The notes: generated by a model from the letters alone, not told the origin. A stretch of 64,000 nucleotides of DNA from Billgrantia tianxiuensis (GCF_009834345.1 NZ_CP035042.1:4526001-4590000); one strand, 5' to 3'. Shown: positions 46,457 through 55,672, counted from the stretch's first letter. Numbers and translations are program-made.

Positions 46457-47280
46457 TGGATAAAAAGCATGTTGACTGGGAATCTCTGGCTCTATTCATA
46501 ACTGTCGCGCGTGAGCAGGGCTTGTCCGCAGCAGCCCGTCGGGTCGGCACGAGCGCTCCTACCCTCAGTCGCCGCATGCTCTCCTTGGAACGAAGCCTGG
46601 GTCGCCAATTGTTTGTACGAGGCAGGCTGGGCTATTCCCTGACGGATGACGGCCAAACCCTGCTGCGAGGGCTTGAGGAGGTAGAGGCTCGTATTGAAAG
46701 ACTGACCCAGCCACGCGCGAAGATTAAGCCAACCGTGAAGATATCCGCCGGCAGCTGGACGGCTCTTTTTTTGATGGAACGGTTGCACTTGATCACGGGC
46801 CAGCCGCCTGACATCAAGCCCTGTTTCATTACCAGCGAGAAAGTACTCAGTATACGGCACCGGGAGGCGGTGATCGGTTTTCGGAACCAGCGACCCACGG
46901 AGAAGACTCTGGTAGCGCGGAAGCTCAAACCTGTCGAGTTTGCTCCCTACATGGCGGCCGAAGCTCCGGAACGCTGGATCAAAGTGCTTGTGGACACACC
47001 ATCGGCGCGCTGGGTGGACCGTGAAATCAGTGAAGAAGACATCGTTTGTGAAACCAGCCAGCCTCGCGCCGCTCTTGACCTTGCCCTCACAGGCGTTGGT
47101 ATTGCGCTGTTGCCTACCTTTATCGGGGATGCGCAGGATCGTTTACGCCGCGTTCACCCTCCGATCGACGAGTTGAGGCACGAGCAATGGCTGGTCATCC
47201 ATCAGGATGACCGCAACCTACCGGAGGTTCGGAAGACGATTGATCGGATCTACAAATTCATGCGGAATAAAATTGACTGA
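46456..47280 (+). CDS. LysR family regulator, short effector domain
   Basis: A 274-aa LysR-type protein, shorter than the usual 300. The HTH is in WESLALFITVAREQGLSAAA and VGTSAPTLSRRMLSLERSLG. The effector domain is compact, ending HQDDRNLPEVRKTIDRIYKF, and resembles the LysR branch starting with VDWESLALF. It is divergent from the CaiB to TctA run and is its likely controller. A perfect palindrome overlaps the start codon. Confidence 0.82.
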   Translation: MDKKHVDWESLALFITVAREQGLSAAARRVGTSAPTLSRRMLSLERSLGRQLFVRGRLGYSLTDDGQTLLRGLEEVEARIERLTQPRAKIKPTVKISAGSWTALFLMERLHLITGQPPDIKPCFITSEKVLSIRHREAVIGFRNQRPTEKTLVARKLKPVEFAPYMAAEAPERWIKVLVDTPSARWVDREISEEDIVCETSQPRAALDLALTGVGIALLPTFIGDAQDRLRRVHPPIDELRHEQWLVIHQDDRNLPEVRKTIDRIYKFMRNKID

Positions 47281-47289
47281 AATGCGGCA

Positions 47290-47655
47290 TCAGATCCAGA
47301 CGTCGTTCTCGGCGGTCCGCTCGCCCCCGACCTGCCCCGTATTCAGAATCCCGCGCGGCTCGATCAGCATCACCTCCGCTTCCTGCTCGGCGAAAGGCTT
47401 GTGCTCGACGCCCTTCGGGACCACGAACATCTCACCGGCGGCCAGATTGACCGCCCCATCGCGGAAATCGATGCGCAGGTTGCCCTTCATCACCAAGAAT
47501 ACCTCATCCGTCTCGGGATGATCGTGCCAGATGAAATCGCCCTCGAGCTTGACCACCTTGAACTGGTAGTCGTTCATCTCGGCAATTACCCTGGGTGACC
47601 ACTGCTCGTTGAGCAGGCCAAGCTTCTGTCGGATATCGATCGCCTTGTAGTCCAT
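47290..47655 (-). CDS. Small cupin-domain protein
   Basis: A 121-aa single cupin barrel. The two cupin motifs are visible: FIWHDHPETDEVFLVMKGNL (metal-binding His-His-Glu) and GEMFVVPKGVEHKPFAEQEA (second His). AGGAGGGG precedes the ATG. Such proteins are often metal-dependent isomerases or dioxygenase-like, or simple binding proteins. It converges with the LysR gene with only 9 nt between stops. Function unknown. Confidence 0.85.
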   Translation of the reverse strand: MDYKAIDIRQKLGLLNEQWSPRVIAEMNDYQFKVVKLEGDFIWHDHPETDEVFLVMKGNLRIDFRDGAVNLAAGEMFVVPKGVEHKPFAEQEAEVMLIEPRGILNTGQVGGERTAENDVWI

Positions 47656-47806
47656 CTTCCCCTCCTCTCGTCGGATGCCATTCGCGTCGCCGAATTGGCT
47701 CGCCCCGCTATCGGCCGCGATATAGCTACGCTAGCCCAACGAGGCGAAACACAACAGAGACAGTTATGCGCCATTCCGTACATGACAGTTGAGGCATTGC
47801 CCATCA

Positions 47807-47950
47807 TCACCCCGGTATCAAGACCAGCTTCCCGAGATAATGCTCGCCGAGGGCGCGGTGAGCATCGGCAGCCCGCTCCACTCTTTCTCTCAAAAGCTGG
47901 AAAACCCACCCTGCTTCAAAGACTTGGTTGAGCCACTCGGCATCCCTTTG
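47807..47950 (-). pseudogene. C-terminal remnant of a medium-chain quinone oxidoreductase-like protein
   Basis: The last frame before the stop reads LRERVERAADAHRALGEHYL then GKLVLIPG, matching the conserved end of NADPH:quinone oxidoreductases (x-x-AH-x-x-L-x-x-x-H-x-GK-x-VL). Upstream of about 47950 this frame passes into the reverse of the serine hydrolase gene and no longer resembles the family. I read it as the tail of a deleted gene. Confidence 0.5.
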
Positions 47951-48040
47951 GGCGACTCCCCCTGCATCTGCAGAGGTTTTTTTCGACTTCCCCTTCCCTA
48001 GCATGACCCTCGTCCCCCTCCACCCAAGAAAGGACGACCC

Positions 48041-49270
48041 ATGCATAGCGCCTACAAGAACAACGTCATCGCCCTTGCTGCACTGGCCGCACTCTATTCG
48101 ACCGTTGCCCTGGCATCCCCCTCGCAAGCGCCCGACAGCGAGTGGACAACGAAAACGCTGGTCAACTCCCGGGCCAACATGTTCCATCCCGCCCTCAACC
48201 ACCTGACGTTCCAGTCCTTGGACAAGATGTTCTCCACGCGAGCCGTGGAGGCCCCGCCCGCCCCATGGGGCCTGGAAGAAAGGCCGATGGAGATCGACGG
48301 GACCTTCACGCTGGAGGGCGAGCAAGTTTCCCTCGAGGCGTTTCTGGAAGGGACGAGAACCAATGGCCTGCTCGTTCTCAAGGATGGAAAGATCGCCTAC
48401 GAGCGCTATCGCAATGGTCTCGACGAGGCGACCCCGCACGCCGTCTTCTCAGTCTCCAAGTCGATCCTCGCTACCCTGATCGGCTTTGCCGTCGAGGATG
48501 GCAGCATCGCCAGCCTCGACGACAAGGTGGCCGACTATGTGCCGGCCCTGGCTGGCAGCGGCTACGAGGATGTCAGCATTGTCGACGTGTTGCGCATGCG
48601 CTCCGGGGTGGCCTGGGAAGAGATATATGAATTCGGGGGCAGCACCCAGCTCACCGAGGTGCACGACAACGCCCTGGTCGCTTACCGCTACCGCTGGTGC
48701 GACTACGCGGCCTCATCCTCCGAGCGCCAATACGAGCCCGGCGAAAGGTTCAACTACTCCACCCTCGATACCAGCGTGCTCGGCTGTGTGCTGGAGGGTG
48801 CCGTCAATACGACGGTGGCCAACTACATGACGGAGAAGCTCTGGCAGCCCGCCGGCATGGAGTTCGACGCCTACTGGATCATGGACGGCCCGGAGCCCGT
48901 CGGGAACGAGTTCTACGGCGCCGGCTTCAACGCCACGCTGCGAGACCTCGGGCGCTTCGGCCTCATGATGCTCGACATGGGCGAAGCCAACGGCGTCCAG
49001 GTGCTATCCAGAGATTGGGTGGAAAGCGCCACCGTTTCCGATCCCGGCTACGAGCGCATCTCGGAAGACGCCCCCATCGGTTATCAGTACCAGTGGTGGA
49101 CCTTCCCTGACCGTGACGCCTACTCGGCCATCGGCATCTACAACCAGTTCGTCTACATCGACCCGCAGAGCCAAACGGTCATCGTCAAACTCAGCCACAC
49201 GCCCGATGCCGAAGGCTGGGAAGACGACACCCTGGCCTTCCTCGAGAAGATTTCACACCTCACCCCTTAG
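48041..49270 (+). CDS. Beta-lactamase-fold serine hydrolase, exported
   Basis: A 409-aa class C beta-lactamase/DD-peptidase-fold hydrolase. A Sec signal peptide (VIALAALAALYSTVALA, cleavage ALA-SP) is followed by the catalytic SxxK motif in HAVFSVSKSILATLIG near residue 145 and a Y-S-T motif in GERFNYSTLDTSVLGC near 245, replacing Y-x-N. The C-terminal motif HTP stands where K-T-G is usual. It looks like 6-aminohexanoate-dimer hydrolase or esterase relatives rather than a true beta-lactamase. AAAGGA precedes the ATG. Likely periplasmic; substrate unknown. Confidence 0.85.
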   Translation: MHSAYKNNVIALAALAALYSTVALASPSQAPDSEWTTKTLVNSRANMFHPALNHLTFQSLDKMFSTRAVEAPPAPWGLEERPMEIDGTFTLEGEQVSLEAFLEGTRTNGLLVLKDGKIAYERYRNGLDEATPHAVFSVSKSILATLIGFAVEDGSIASLDDKVADYVPALAGSGYEDVSIVDVLRMRSGVAWEEIYEFGGSTQLTEVHDNALVAYRYRWCDYAASSSERQYEPGERFNYSTLDTSVLGCVLEGAVNTTVANYMTEKLWQPAGMEFDAYWIMDGPEPVGNEFYGAGFNATLRDLGRFGLMMLDMGEANGVQVLSRDWVESATVSDPGYERISEDAPIGYQYQWWTFPDRDAYSAIGIYNQFVYIDPQSQTVIVKLSHTPDAEGWEDDTLAFLEKISHLTP

Positions 49271-49409
49271 TTGCAGCGAAGCACCACGCATTCGGGAGGC
49301 CTTCTACCCTGGGAGGCTTTTCGCCCCCCTGTGGGCTCAAGCCTCCTCAGTACTCCACAAGCTATCGACCTGTCACGACCCGATAATTTCAACAACAAGG
49401 TAGAAAGAC

Positions 49410-50138
49410 ATGAACAAGACATCGGCCTGGCTGGCTACCGGCGTTTTTTGCGCCGCCTCCTTCTCTGCGCATGCCTGGGAAATCAACGACGATTTCTCCC
49501 TCTATCTCGATATCAAGGCCCTCAGCGACTATCGTGCCGGCGGGGTCTCGATGACGAGCAACGACTCCGCCCTGTGGCTCGATGCCACCCTGGTCCACAG
49601 CAAGAGCGGAGGTCATGCCGGCATCTTCACCTCCAATATCGATTTCGGCACGGATGCCAACCGGGAATTTGCCTATTACCTCGGCATTACCCGCCCCATC
49701 ACGGAGAACTTGCTGGGCTCCTTCACTCGGATCGAGTTCGAATACCCTCGGGACAACCAGTTCAACTTCGGCGAGTGGATCGCGACACTCAGCGCTTACG
49801 GCGTCACCCTTGGCGTCAAGTACAGCGACGACATGAAGCCCGATGCCAAGCGCACCATCGCCTGGCTGGAGTATGAACACAGCCTCCCTCACGAGACGAC
49901 GCTGGGCTTCCGCTACGGCCTGACGGATCAAAGCCGCGATATTTATGTCGACGATGACGGCTCCAGGCGCAGCACTTATTACGATTGGGAAATCGGTATC
50001 GGCAAGCGCCAGTGGGGACTGGACTGGCGCCTGGCCTACATCGACACCGACCTTTCCAGATCCGAGTGCGCCTCCGCCTTCGGCGCCAGTAACGTCTGCT
50101 CGGCGACGCTGGTGGGATCCATCTCCAAGCTTTTCTAA
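49410..50138 (+). CDS. TorF family putative porin
   Basis: A 242-aa outer-membrane beta-barrel candidate. It has a signal peptide (MNKTSAWLATGVFCAASFSA, cleavage AHA-WE), then DFSLYLDIKALSDYRAGGVS, the TorF (Gcw_chp) family opening with S-D-YR-x-x-G. Alternating amphipathic strands follow, and it ends in SISKLF with terminal Phe. AAGG lies upstream of the ATG. It follows the serine hydrolase by 139 nt and may share its transcript. A role in solute entry is inferred. Confidence 0.8.
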   Translation: MNKTSAWLATGVFCAASFSAHAWEINDDFSLYLDIKALSDYRAGGVSMTSNDSALWLDATLVHSKSGGHAGIFTSNIDFGTDANREFAYYLGITRPITENLLGSFTRIEFEYPRDNQFNFGEWIATLSAYGVTLGVKYSDDMKPDAKRTIAWLEYEHSLPHETTLGFRYGLTDQSRDIYVDDDGSRRSTYYDWEIGIGKRQWGLDWRLAYIDTDLSRSECASAFGASNVCSATLVGSISKLF

Positions 50139-50178
50139 CCGTAGGGGAAGGTTAGGCTGGGGGAAGGCAGCGCTTGGC

Positions 50179-51212
50179 TCACTCGCCGCCGGGATGACGA
50201 AGCGCCGAGATCAGCTCCACCTTGTTGCTGACCCCCAGTCGAACATAGGCATTGCGAAGGTAGGTCCTGGCCGTGGCGGGAGTGACGCCCAGCGTACGGG
50301 CCACCTCCTTGTAGGAGCTGCCCTGGGAGTAGAGCCTCGCGGCACTGAGCTCCCGCGGAGCGAGCAGGGAAGCGCGTCGGCGGGAGCACATCGTCAGGGA
50401 GACCAGCTCACCGCAGGGCTGCACCACGATTCCCCTCCGGCTTCCGGCGACAAGGTGCAGGGCGCATGCCCCAGCATGTCGGAAAGATTGTCCGGCAGGC
50501 GGGAGCCCTGCCAGCCGGCATACTCCTCGTTGAGGGCCGCTCCCACTTCCCTGCCGATGTAGAGCAGCTCCCCCTTCCTGCTCGAGAGCGCATAGTCGTC
50601 CCAGTCGTTCGACATGCCATCGGAACGAACCGCCATCAAATAGGCTTTCCAACAGCGAGCCAGGTGCCGGACGAACTCCTCCATCAGCAGAGCATCGACA
50701 TCGTCGAAGCCGAATCGGGACTTGCCTCGGTTGATCGACACGAAAAACAGCATCCCGCTGGGAGGGAAATCCAGCGTCACGGCCATGCTATGGTAGATGT
50801 CATGCCGTTCGCAGAACGCTCCCACCGCCGTTTTCGCCTCCTCCGGGCAGTCGCCCTGACACTCCCTGACGGCCTGGCCCAACCGAGAGATCGAAGCGTT
50901 CGCGAATCGGTCGAGGGTGGAGATGTCGTTCCACTCCTCGGCGAACGAAGGGCTCAGACCCAGGCTGCCATGCATCAGGTTCTTCGCTGGCGCGTCCTGT
51001 GCGGACACATACACCTGCCCCCACCACGCCGTATCGAAGCTCACGACATTAGCGAAGCCTTGAACGGCTTCGTGTAGCCAGCTTCTCGATGCCGGGCATC
51101 TGGGTATCTCGGCCAGGCCAAGCACTTCGTGGCTGAAGCGCTGCAGCACCCTCGCATCGACCGCGGAACCACATGCCTTGCTGTTGTTATTGTTCATATG
51201 GGTATCGCTCAT
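50179..51212 (-). pseudogene. LuxR family regulator, frameshifted before its HTH as sequenced
   Basis: The N-terminal 260 residues form an unassigned sensor (VVSFDTAWWGQVYVSAQ, FFVSINRGKSRFGFDDVDAL). The frame breaks at the four-C run 50432-50435 and the LuxR HTH continues in another frame: LLAPRELSAARLYSQGSSYK, EVARTLGVTPATARTYLRNA, then YVRLGVSNKVELISAL. Adding one base gives one 344-aa protein with sensor and HTH. The start is probably ATG 51212 or 51197; the TTG at 51233 is less likely. It begins 17 nt after the feruloyl-CoA synthetase stop and may be cotranscribed. Ligand unknown. Confidence 0.8.
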
Positions 51213-51229
51213 GCCGTTACTCTGCAGAT

Positions 51230-53064
51230 TCAATCGAGCCGCAACACGCCCTGCGGCGGTGGCTCGCGATAAAGCGCCTCGACGATGGCGGCCCGGTTCT
51301 CCAGCACGGTCCGCTGGTTGATCGAGCCCTTGTCGGTGATCTCGTGGGCATCCAGGCGCGGCGGCTCGTCGAGCAGCACCAGGCGCCGCACCCGGGTGGA
51401 GCTGCCGGTGCTGTGGGCGTCCAGGTCCCGCAGCATCTGCAGGAAGCGCTCGTGCACCGGCTCGCTGGCCAGCACCGTGGCGGCATCGATTTCGCTGCCC
51501 AGCCCCGCCAGCTCACGGCACTTCTCCAGGTCCGGGAACACCATGACCGCCACATAGGGCCGGTCGAGCCCGGCGATCACCACGTCCTTCACATAAGGGG
51601 CACCGGCTTCGATGATGCGCGCCCGCAGCGGCCCGACGCTGACCCAGGTGCCGGTATCCAGCTTGAAGTCCTCGGAGATGCGCCCGTCGAAGCGCATGCC
51701 GCGCTGGGGTCGTCCGGGTCGATGAACTTGACCGCATCGCCCAGGCAGTAGAAGCCTTCCTCGTCGAAGCTCCTGGCGGTGACCTCGGGCTGGCGCCAGT
51801 AGCCCGGCATCACGCTGGGCCCTTTCACCCGGCACTCCAGCTTGCCGCCGTTGGGCACCAGCTTGATCGTCACCCCGCGCGCCGGCAGGCCCACCACGCC
51901 GGAACGGGACTCCTCCAGCGAGGCGAACATCGCCGAGGGGGCGGTCTCGGTGGCGCCCAGGCCGGTCAGCATGCCCACCTTGCAGCCCAGGGTCTGGATG
52001 GCCAGGCGGTCGAGTTCGTCCCAGATGTGCTGGGAGAGCCCCGCCGCGGCGAAGAACATCAGGTTGAGCCGGGAGAAGAAGGTCTCGCGCAGGGCATCCT
52101 CGCGCTTCAGGTAGTCCACCAGAATCTCGAAACCCTTGGGCACGTTGAAGTAGACCGTGGGGGCGATCTCGCGCAGGTTGGCGATGGTCTTCTCGAACTC
52201 GCCCGGCACCGGGCGGCCGTCGTCGATATAGAGGCTGCCGCCGTTGTAGAGCACGATGCCGACGTTGTGGTTGCCGCCGAAGGTGTGGTTCCACGGCAGC
52301 CAGTCGACCAGCACCGGTGGCTCGTCGCGCATGAAGGGCATCAGCGAGGCCAGCATCTCCTGGTTGGCGCAGAGCATGCGGTGAGTATTGACGACGCCCT
52401 TGGGCATGCCGGTGGAGCCTGAGGTGAACAGGAACTTGACGATGGTGTCGGGGCCGACGGCCGCACGGGCCTCCTCCACCGCCGCAGTCACGGGAGTATC
52501 CAGCAGTTCGTCGAAGGTGCCCAAGGGGAAGCCTTCGGCCTCTACCGCCACACAGTCGCAGTCGGCCGGCTGCACCGCCGCCAGGGCGGGAGCGAAGTCC
52601 TTCGCCTTGTCGACCATCAGCAGGCCCGGCGTCAGCAGCTCGACGATATGGCGAAGCTTGCCGTAGTCGCGGCTGACCAGCGAATAGGCCGGCGAGACGG
52701 GGGCGAAGGGAATACCCACATACATCGCCGCCAGCGACAGCAGCAGGTGCTCGATGGAATTACCGCTGAGGATGGCCAAGGGCCGCTCGACGCTCAGGCC
52801 GTGGTTCAGCAGTCCTTGCGCCAGGCGGCGTACCCGCGCCAGGGTCTCGGCATAGCTCAGGCGCTGCCACTCGCCGGCACCGTCGCGCCGCGCCACGAAG
52901 GTACGCTCCGGCGTCTCGTCGGCCCAGCGCTCCAGGCACTCGAGCAGCGTATCGGGGTAGTCGCCGAGGGGTTCCTCGACAGTGAGAAGTCGGGTTCCAT
53001 CATCGCGCAGGATCAGCTTGGCAGTGGCAGTGCCCAGACGGACATCGCGAAAGGAGGAAGACAT
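51230..53064 (-). pseudogene. fcs: Feruloyl-CoA synthetase, frameshifted as sequenced
   Basis: An AMP-forming acyl-CoA synthetase that activates ferulate and related hydroxycinnamates. The phosphate loop is in [20 protein letters not shown] near residue 215, the adenylate region in MLTGLGATETAPSA, and the late GMRFDGRISEDFKLDTGTWV is characteristic of feruloyl-CoA synthetases, which carry D-F-K-L instead of the usual linker. The frame breaks at the four-G run 51706-51709 (family reads DDPQRGMRFDG). Adding one base gives 611 aa, normal for Fcs. A sigma-70 promoter with TTGACA lies upstream and a MarR gene is divergent. Confidence 0.9.
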
Positions 53065-53151
53065 GGGCGCTCCTGCTGTTTGTGATCGTTGTCAGGATCG
53101 AAAGGGGCATCTCGCTACCCTCGGCATGGGAGCCTTGGTAACATGGAGTCC

Positions 53152-53180
53152 AGTATTTTTTTAAACTGTTGGCATGTCAA
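53152..53180 (-). promoter_or_regulatory. Promoter of fcs
   Basis: On the minus strand TTGACA (53175-53180), a 17-bp spacer and AATACT (53152-53157) form a good sigma-70 promoter about 90 nt upstream of the fcs ATG. Confidence 0.6.
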
Positions 53181-53191
53181 ACATTTTGCCA
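53170..53191. promoter_or_regulatory. Candidate MarR operator over the fcs -35 box
   Basis: TGGCA-N12-TGCCA (53170-53174 and 53187-53191) encloses ATGT-CAA-ACAT, two nested inverted repeats directly over the TTGACA element. This is where a hydroxycinnamoyl-CoA-sensing MarR repressor would block transcription. Confidence 0.5.
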
Positions 53192-53401
53192 CCATAACAT
53201 TATTCTTGGGGAACCGAAGAAAGGCGGAATAAGCATTCAGCATCAAAAAGATACGCTCATAACGCCGTGTCGCCGTGACGATTCTCACGGCCGAGACACG
53301 ACTAAAGTTGGAGACCGTGACAGGCCTCGCCGTCCGGTATCCGATAGGCTGTTTGCTGCTTGCCGCCTCGTGGCTCACCCAACCTCAGGGCCGACCAACC
53401 T

Positions 53402-53860
53402 ATGAGCAACGACGACCAGAACGGTATCGACTACTCCATGCTGCAGTCCCGCCTCGGCTACAAGCTACGCCGGGCGCAACTCGTCTACTTCGACGTGTTC
53501 TTCGAGGCTTGCGCCCAGGAGGGCATCACGCCCGGTCTGTTCAGCATCCTCGCCATCATCTATCACAACCCCGGGCTGACGCAGTCGGCGGTCTCCACCG
53601 CCCTGGACGTGGACCGTTCCGCCATGGTGGCGGCCATCGACAAGCTGGAGAGCATGGAGGTGGTGGAACGGCGCAAGTCGAAGAACGATCGGCGCTCCTA
53701 TGCCCTCTACCTCACCGACAAGGGCAAGGAATTCACCGAGCGGCTCAACCGCAAGGTCTCCGCGGGCGAAGACAGCTTCGACAGCTTCATGAAGGAAGGC
53801 GAGCGCGAGTGGCTGCTCGACCTTCTCGACCGTATCATCGCTGCCCGCAAGGGAGGCTGA
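53402..53860 (+). CDS. MarR family regulator of hydroxycinnamate genes (FerR/CouR-like)
   Basis: A 152-aa winged-helix regulator. It has LGYKLRRAQLVYFDVFFEAC, the recognition helix in LTQSAVSTALDVDRSAMVAA, and the wing ERRKSKNDRRSYALYLTDKG with the conserved D-x-R-S. MarR proteins divergent from feruloyl-CoA synthetase genes usually repress them and respond to the CoA ester; that role is inferred here. The ATG at 53402 gives the canonical start; ribosome site weak. Confidence 0.87.
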   Translation: MSNDDQNGIDYSMLQSRLGYKLRRAQLVYFDVFFEACAQEGITPGLFSILAIIYHNPGLTQSAVSTALDVDRSAMVAAIDKLESMEVVERRKSKNDRRSYALYLTDKGKEFTERLNRKVSAGEDSFDSFMKEGEREWLLDLLDRIIAARKGG

Positions 53861-53889
53861 TGCCCACTGCAAGCGCCCGGAGAGACACA

Positions 53890-54098
53890 AGGCTCTGTCT
53901 GAAAACTCGGCGAGCGAAGGCCAGGGCTAGGCCCGTTCCCTACGGGCCAACGCACTTCCCACATCCATGTGGGTCGCAAGGCAAAAATCGGCGTGAAGAC
54001 GGACTGGGCTCGCACACGAGTTTACGTGCTGTAAATGAGTACTTTGAGCCGATTTTTAACGCCGTATGGCCGAGCGCAGCCAGTTTTCGGGCGAGCCT
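53890..54098. mobile_element. MITE-like element with terminal inverted repeats
   Basis: The left end AGGCTCTGTCTGAAAACT and the reverse complement of the right end AGGCTCGCCCGAAAACT are imperfect terminal inverted repeats about 30 bp long. Inside are further nested palindromes: GGCCCGT/ACGGGCC (53930-53948), CCCACAT/ATGTGGG (53958-53973) and AAAAATCGGC/GCCGATTTTT (53983 and 54048). About 209 bp, no coding capacity, no clear target duplication. The right end overlaps the vdh stop codon. I infer a non-autonomous transposable repeat or a mobile intergenic repeat. Confidence 0.6.
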
Positions 54099-55548
54099 AG
54101 ATGGGATAGTGCCGGGGCCCCAGCTGAATCGTGATCCAGCGCAGCTCGGTGAACTCCTCGATACCCGCCTTGCCGCCGAAGCGCCCGTAGCCGCTGGCCT
54201 TGATGCCGCCGAAGGGCATCTGCGGCTCGTCGTGCACCGTCGGCGCATTGATATGGCAGATGCCCGACTGGATGCGCCCGGCAACCTTGATCGCCCGCGC
54301 CGTGTCGCGGCTGAACACCGCCGCCGAGAGACCGTACTCGCTGTCGTTGGCGATACGGATGGCCTCCTCCTCGCCCTCGACGCGGATCACCGCCACCACC
54401 GGCCCGAACGACTCCTCGCTGTAGAGGCGCATTGCCGGGGTCACGCCATCCACCACCGTGGCCGGCATGATCACCCCATCGGCCCGGCCACCTGCGGCCA
54501 GGCGCGCACCATGGCTCTCGGCATCGTCGAGCAGCGCGTTGAGCTTCTGCCCCGACTCGGCGTTGATCAGGGTGCCCAGGGCATTGCCCTCGCCGCGCGG
54601 GTCGCCGGCCTTGAGCGCCGCGGCACGCGCGGCCAGCTTGTCGACGAAGGCGTCGGCCACCGAGGCATCGACGATCAGCCGCTCGGTGGACATGCAGATC
54701 TGCCCCTGGTTGAAGAAGGCGCCGAAGATCGCTGCGTCCACCGCGGCATCCAGGTCGGCATCGTCCAGCACCAGCAGCGGCGCCTTGCCGCCCAGCTCCA
54801 ACAGCACCGGCTTGAGATAATGCGCCGCCTTCTCGGCGATGATCCGCCCCACCCCGGTGGAGCCGGTGAAGTTGATGCGCGCCACCTCGGAATGCCCGAT
54901 CAGCGCCTCTACCACCTGCGGAGCGTCGGCCGGCGCATTGGTGATCACATTGACCACGCCGTCACCGAGCCCCGCCTCCACCAGCACCTCACCGATCAGG
55001 TGGTGGGTCGCCGGGCACTGCTCCGAGGCCTTGAGGATCACCGTATTGCCGCACGCCAGCGGCGTGGCCACGGCGCGGGTGCCGAGGATGATCGGTGCGT
55101 TCCACGGCGCGATACCCACCACCACGCCACAGGGCACGCGAATGCCCATGGCCAGGTTGTCGGGCACGTTGGAGGGGATCACGTCGCCCTGGATCTGAGT
55201 GGTCAGCGACGCCGCCTCGCGCAGCATGCCGGCGGCCACCATCACGTTGAAGCCCGCCCAGGCCGGTGTGGCGCCGGTCTCGTCCACCATGCGCTCGATG
55301 AACTCGGCCTGGCGCGCTTCCATCAGATCCGCCGCCTTGAGCAGCTTGCCGCGCCGCTCGCCAGGGCCCGTTTGCGACCAGGTCGCGAAGGCGCGGCCCG
55401 CGGCATCCGCTGCCGCCTTGGCATCCTCCACCGAGGCCGCCGCCGCCGTGGTGGTGGCCTGGCCCGTAAAGGGATTGGCGCGTTCGAAGGTGCGCCCCTG
55501 GGACGCAGCCTTGGCCCGGCCGTCGATCAGCAGTTCGAGGGTCGTCAT
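54097..55548 (-). CDS. vdh: Vanillin / hydroxybenzaldehyde dehydrogenase
   Basis: A 483-aa ALDH superfamily enzyme of the vanillin/salicylaldehyde dehydrogenase group. Motifs: VVGIAPWNAPIILGTRAVA, NFTGSTGVGRIIAEKAAHY, the general base in VLLELGGKAPLLVLDDAD, and the nucleophile in FFNQGQICMSTERLIV. It oxidises vanillin and 4-hydroxybenzaldehyde to vanillate and 4-hydroxybenzoate, the substrates of VanAB and PobA. GGAG precedes the ATG. Its promoter holds the same 22-bp-spaced direct repeat as pobA. The stop codon is supplied at the edge of the MITE-like element. Confidence 0.9.
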   Translation of the reverse strand: MTTLELLIDGRAKAASQGRTFERANPFTGQATTTAAAASVEDAKAAADAAGRAFATWSQTGPGERRGKLLKAADLMEARQAEFIERMVDETGATPAWAGFNVMVAAGMLREAASLTTQIQGDVIPSNVPDNLAMGIRVPCGVVVGIAPWNAPIILGTRAVATPLACGNTVILKASEQCPATHHLIGEVLVEAGLGDGVVNVITNAPADAPQVVEALIGHSEVARINFTGSTGVGRIIAEKAAHYLKPVLLELGGKAPLLVLDDADLDAAVDAAIFGAFFNQGQICMSTERLIVDASVADAFVDKLAARAAALKAGDPRGEGNALGTLINAESGQKLNALLDDAESHGARLAAGGRADGVIMPATVVDGVTPAMRLYSEESFGPVVAVIRVEGEEEAIRIANDSEYGLSAAVFSRDTARAIKVAGRIQSGICHINAPTVHDEPQMPFGGIKASGYGRFGGKAGIEEFTELRWITIQLGPRHYPI

Positions 55549-55632
55549 GGGTCACTCCGTTGCATTGTTATGGCATTGCCCGCTTCTCATTTTCCTCGAA
55601 GCTAACGGCTGCATAAGGCAATATCAGCGGGA

Positions 55633-55672
55633 TTACTTGGACTTTTCACGTATCGGGCTTGGACTTTGGTCG
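55633..55672 (-). promoter_or_regulatory. AraC-type direct repeat upstream of vdh, same as at pobA
   Basis: TTACTTGGACTTTT and GACTTTGGTCG recur with GACTTT copies at 55640 and 55662, again 22 bp apart. 31 of 40 bases match 4687-4726, in the same orientation and at nearly the same distance (84 versus 81 nt) from the gene. Confidence 0.65.

Noticed and set aside
48041..49270. Beta-lactamase resistance gene
   Set aside because: The SxxK motif is present, but Y-x-N is replaced by Y-S-T and the K-T-G motif by H-T-P; closer to esterases and amide hydrolases.
53275..55605. 776-codon open frame on the plus strand
   Set aside because: It runs antisense through vdh and out of frame through marR; rich in Arg/His/Gly and without any family motif.
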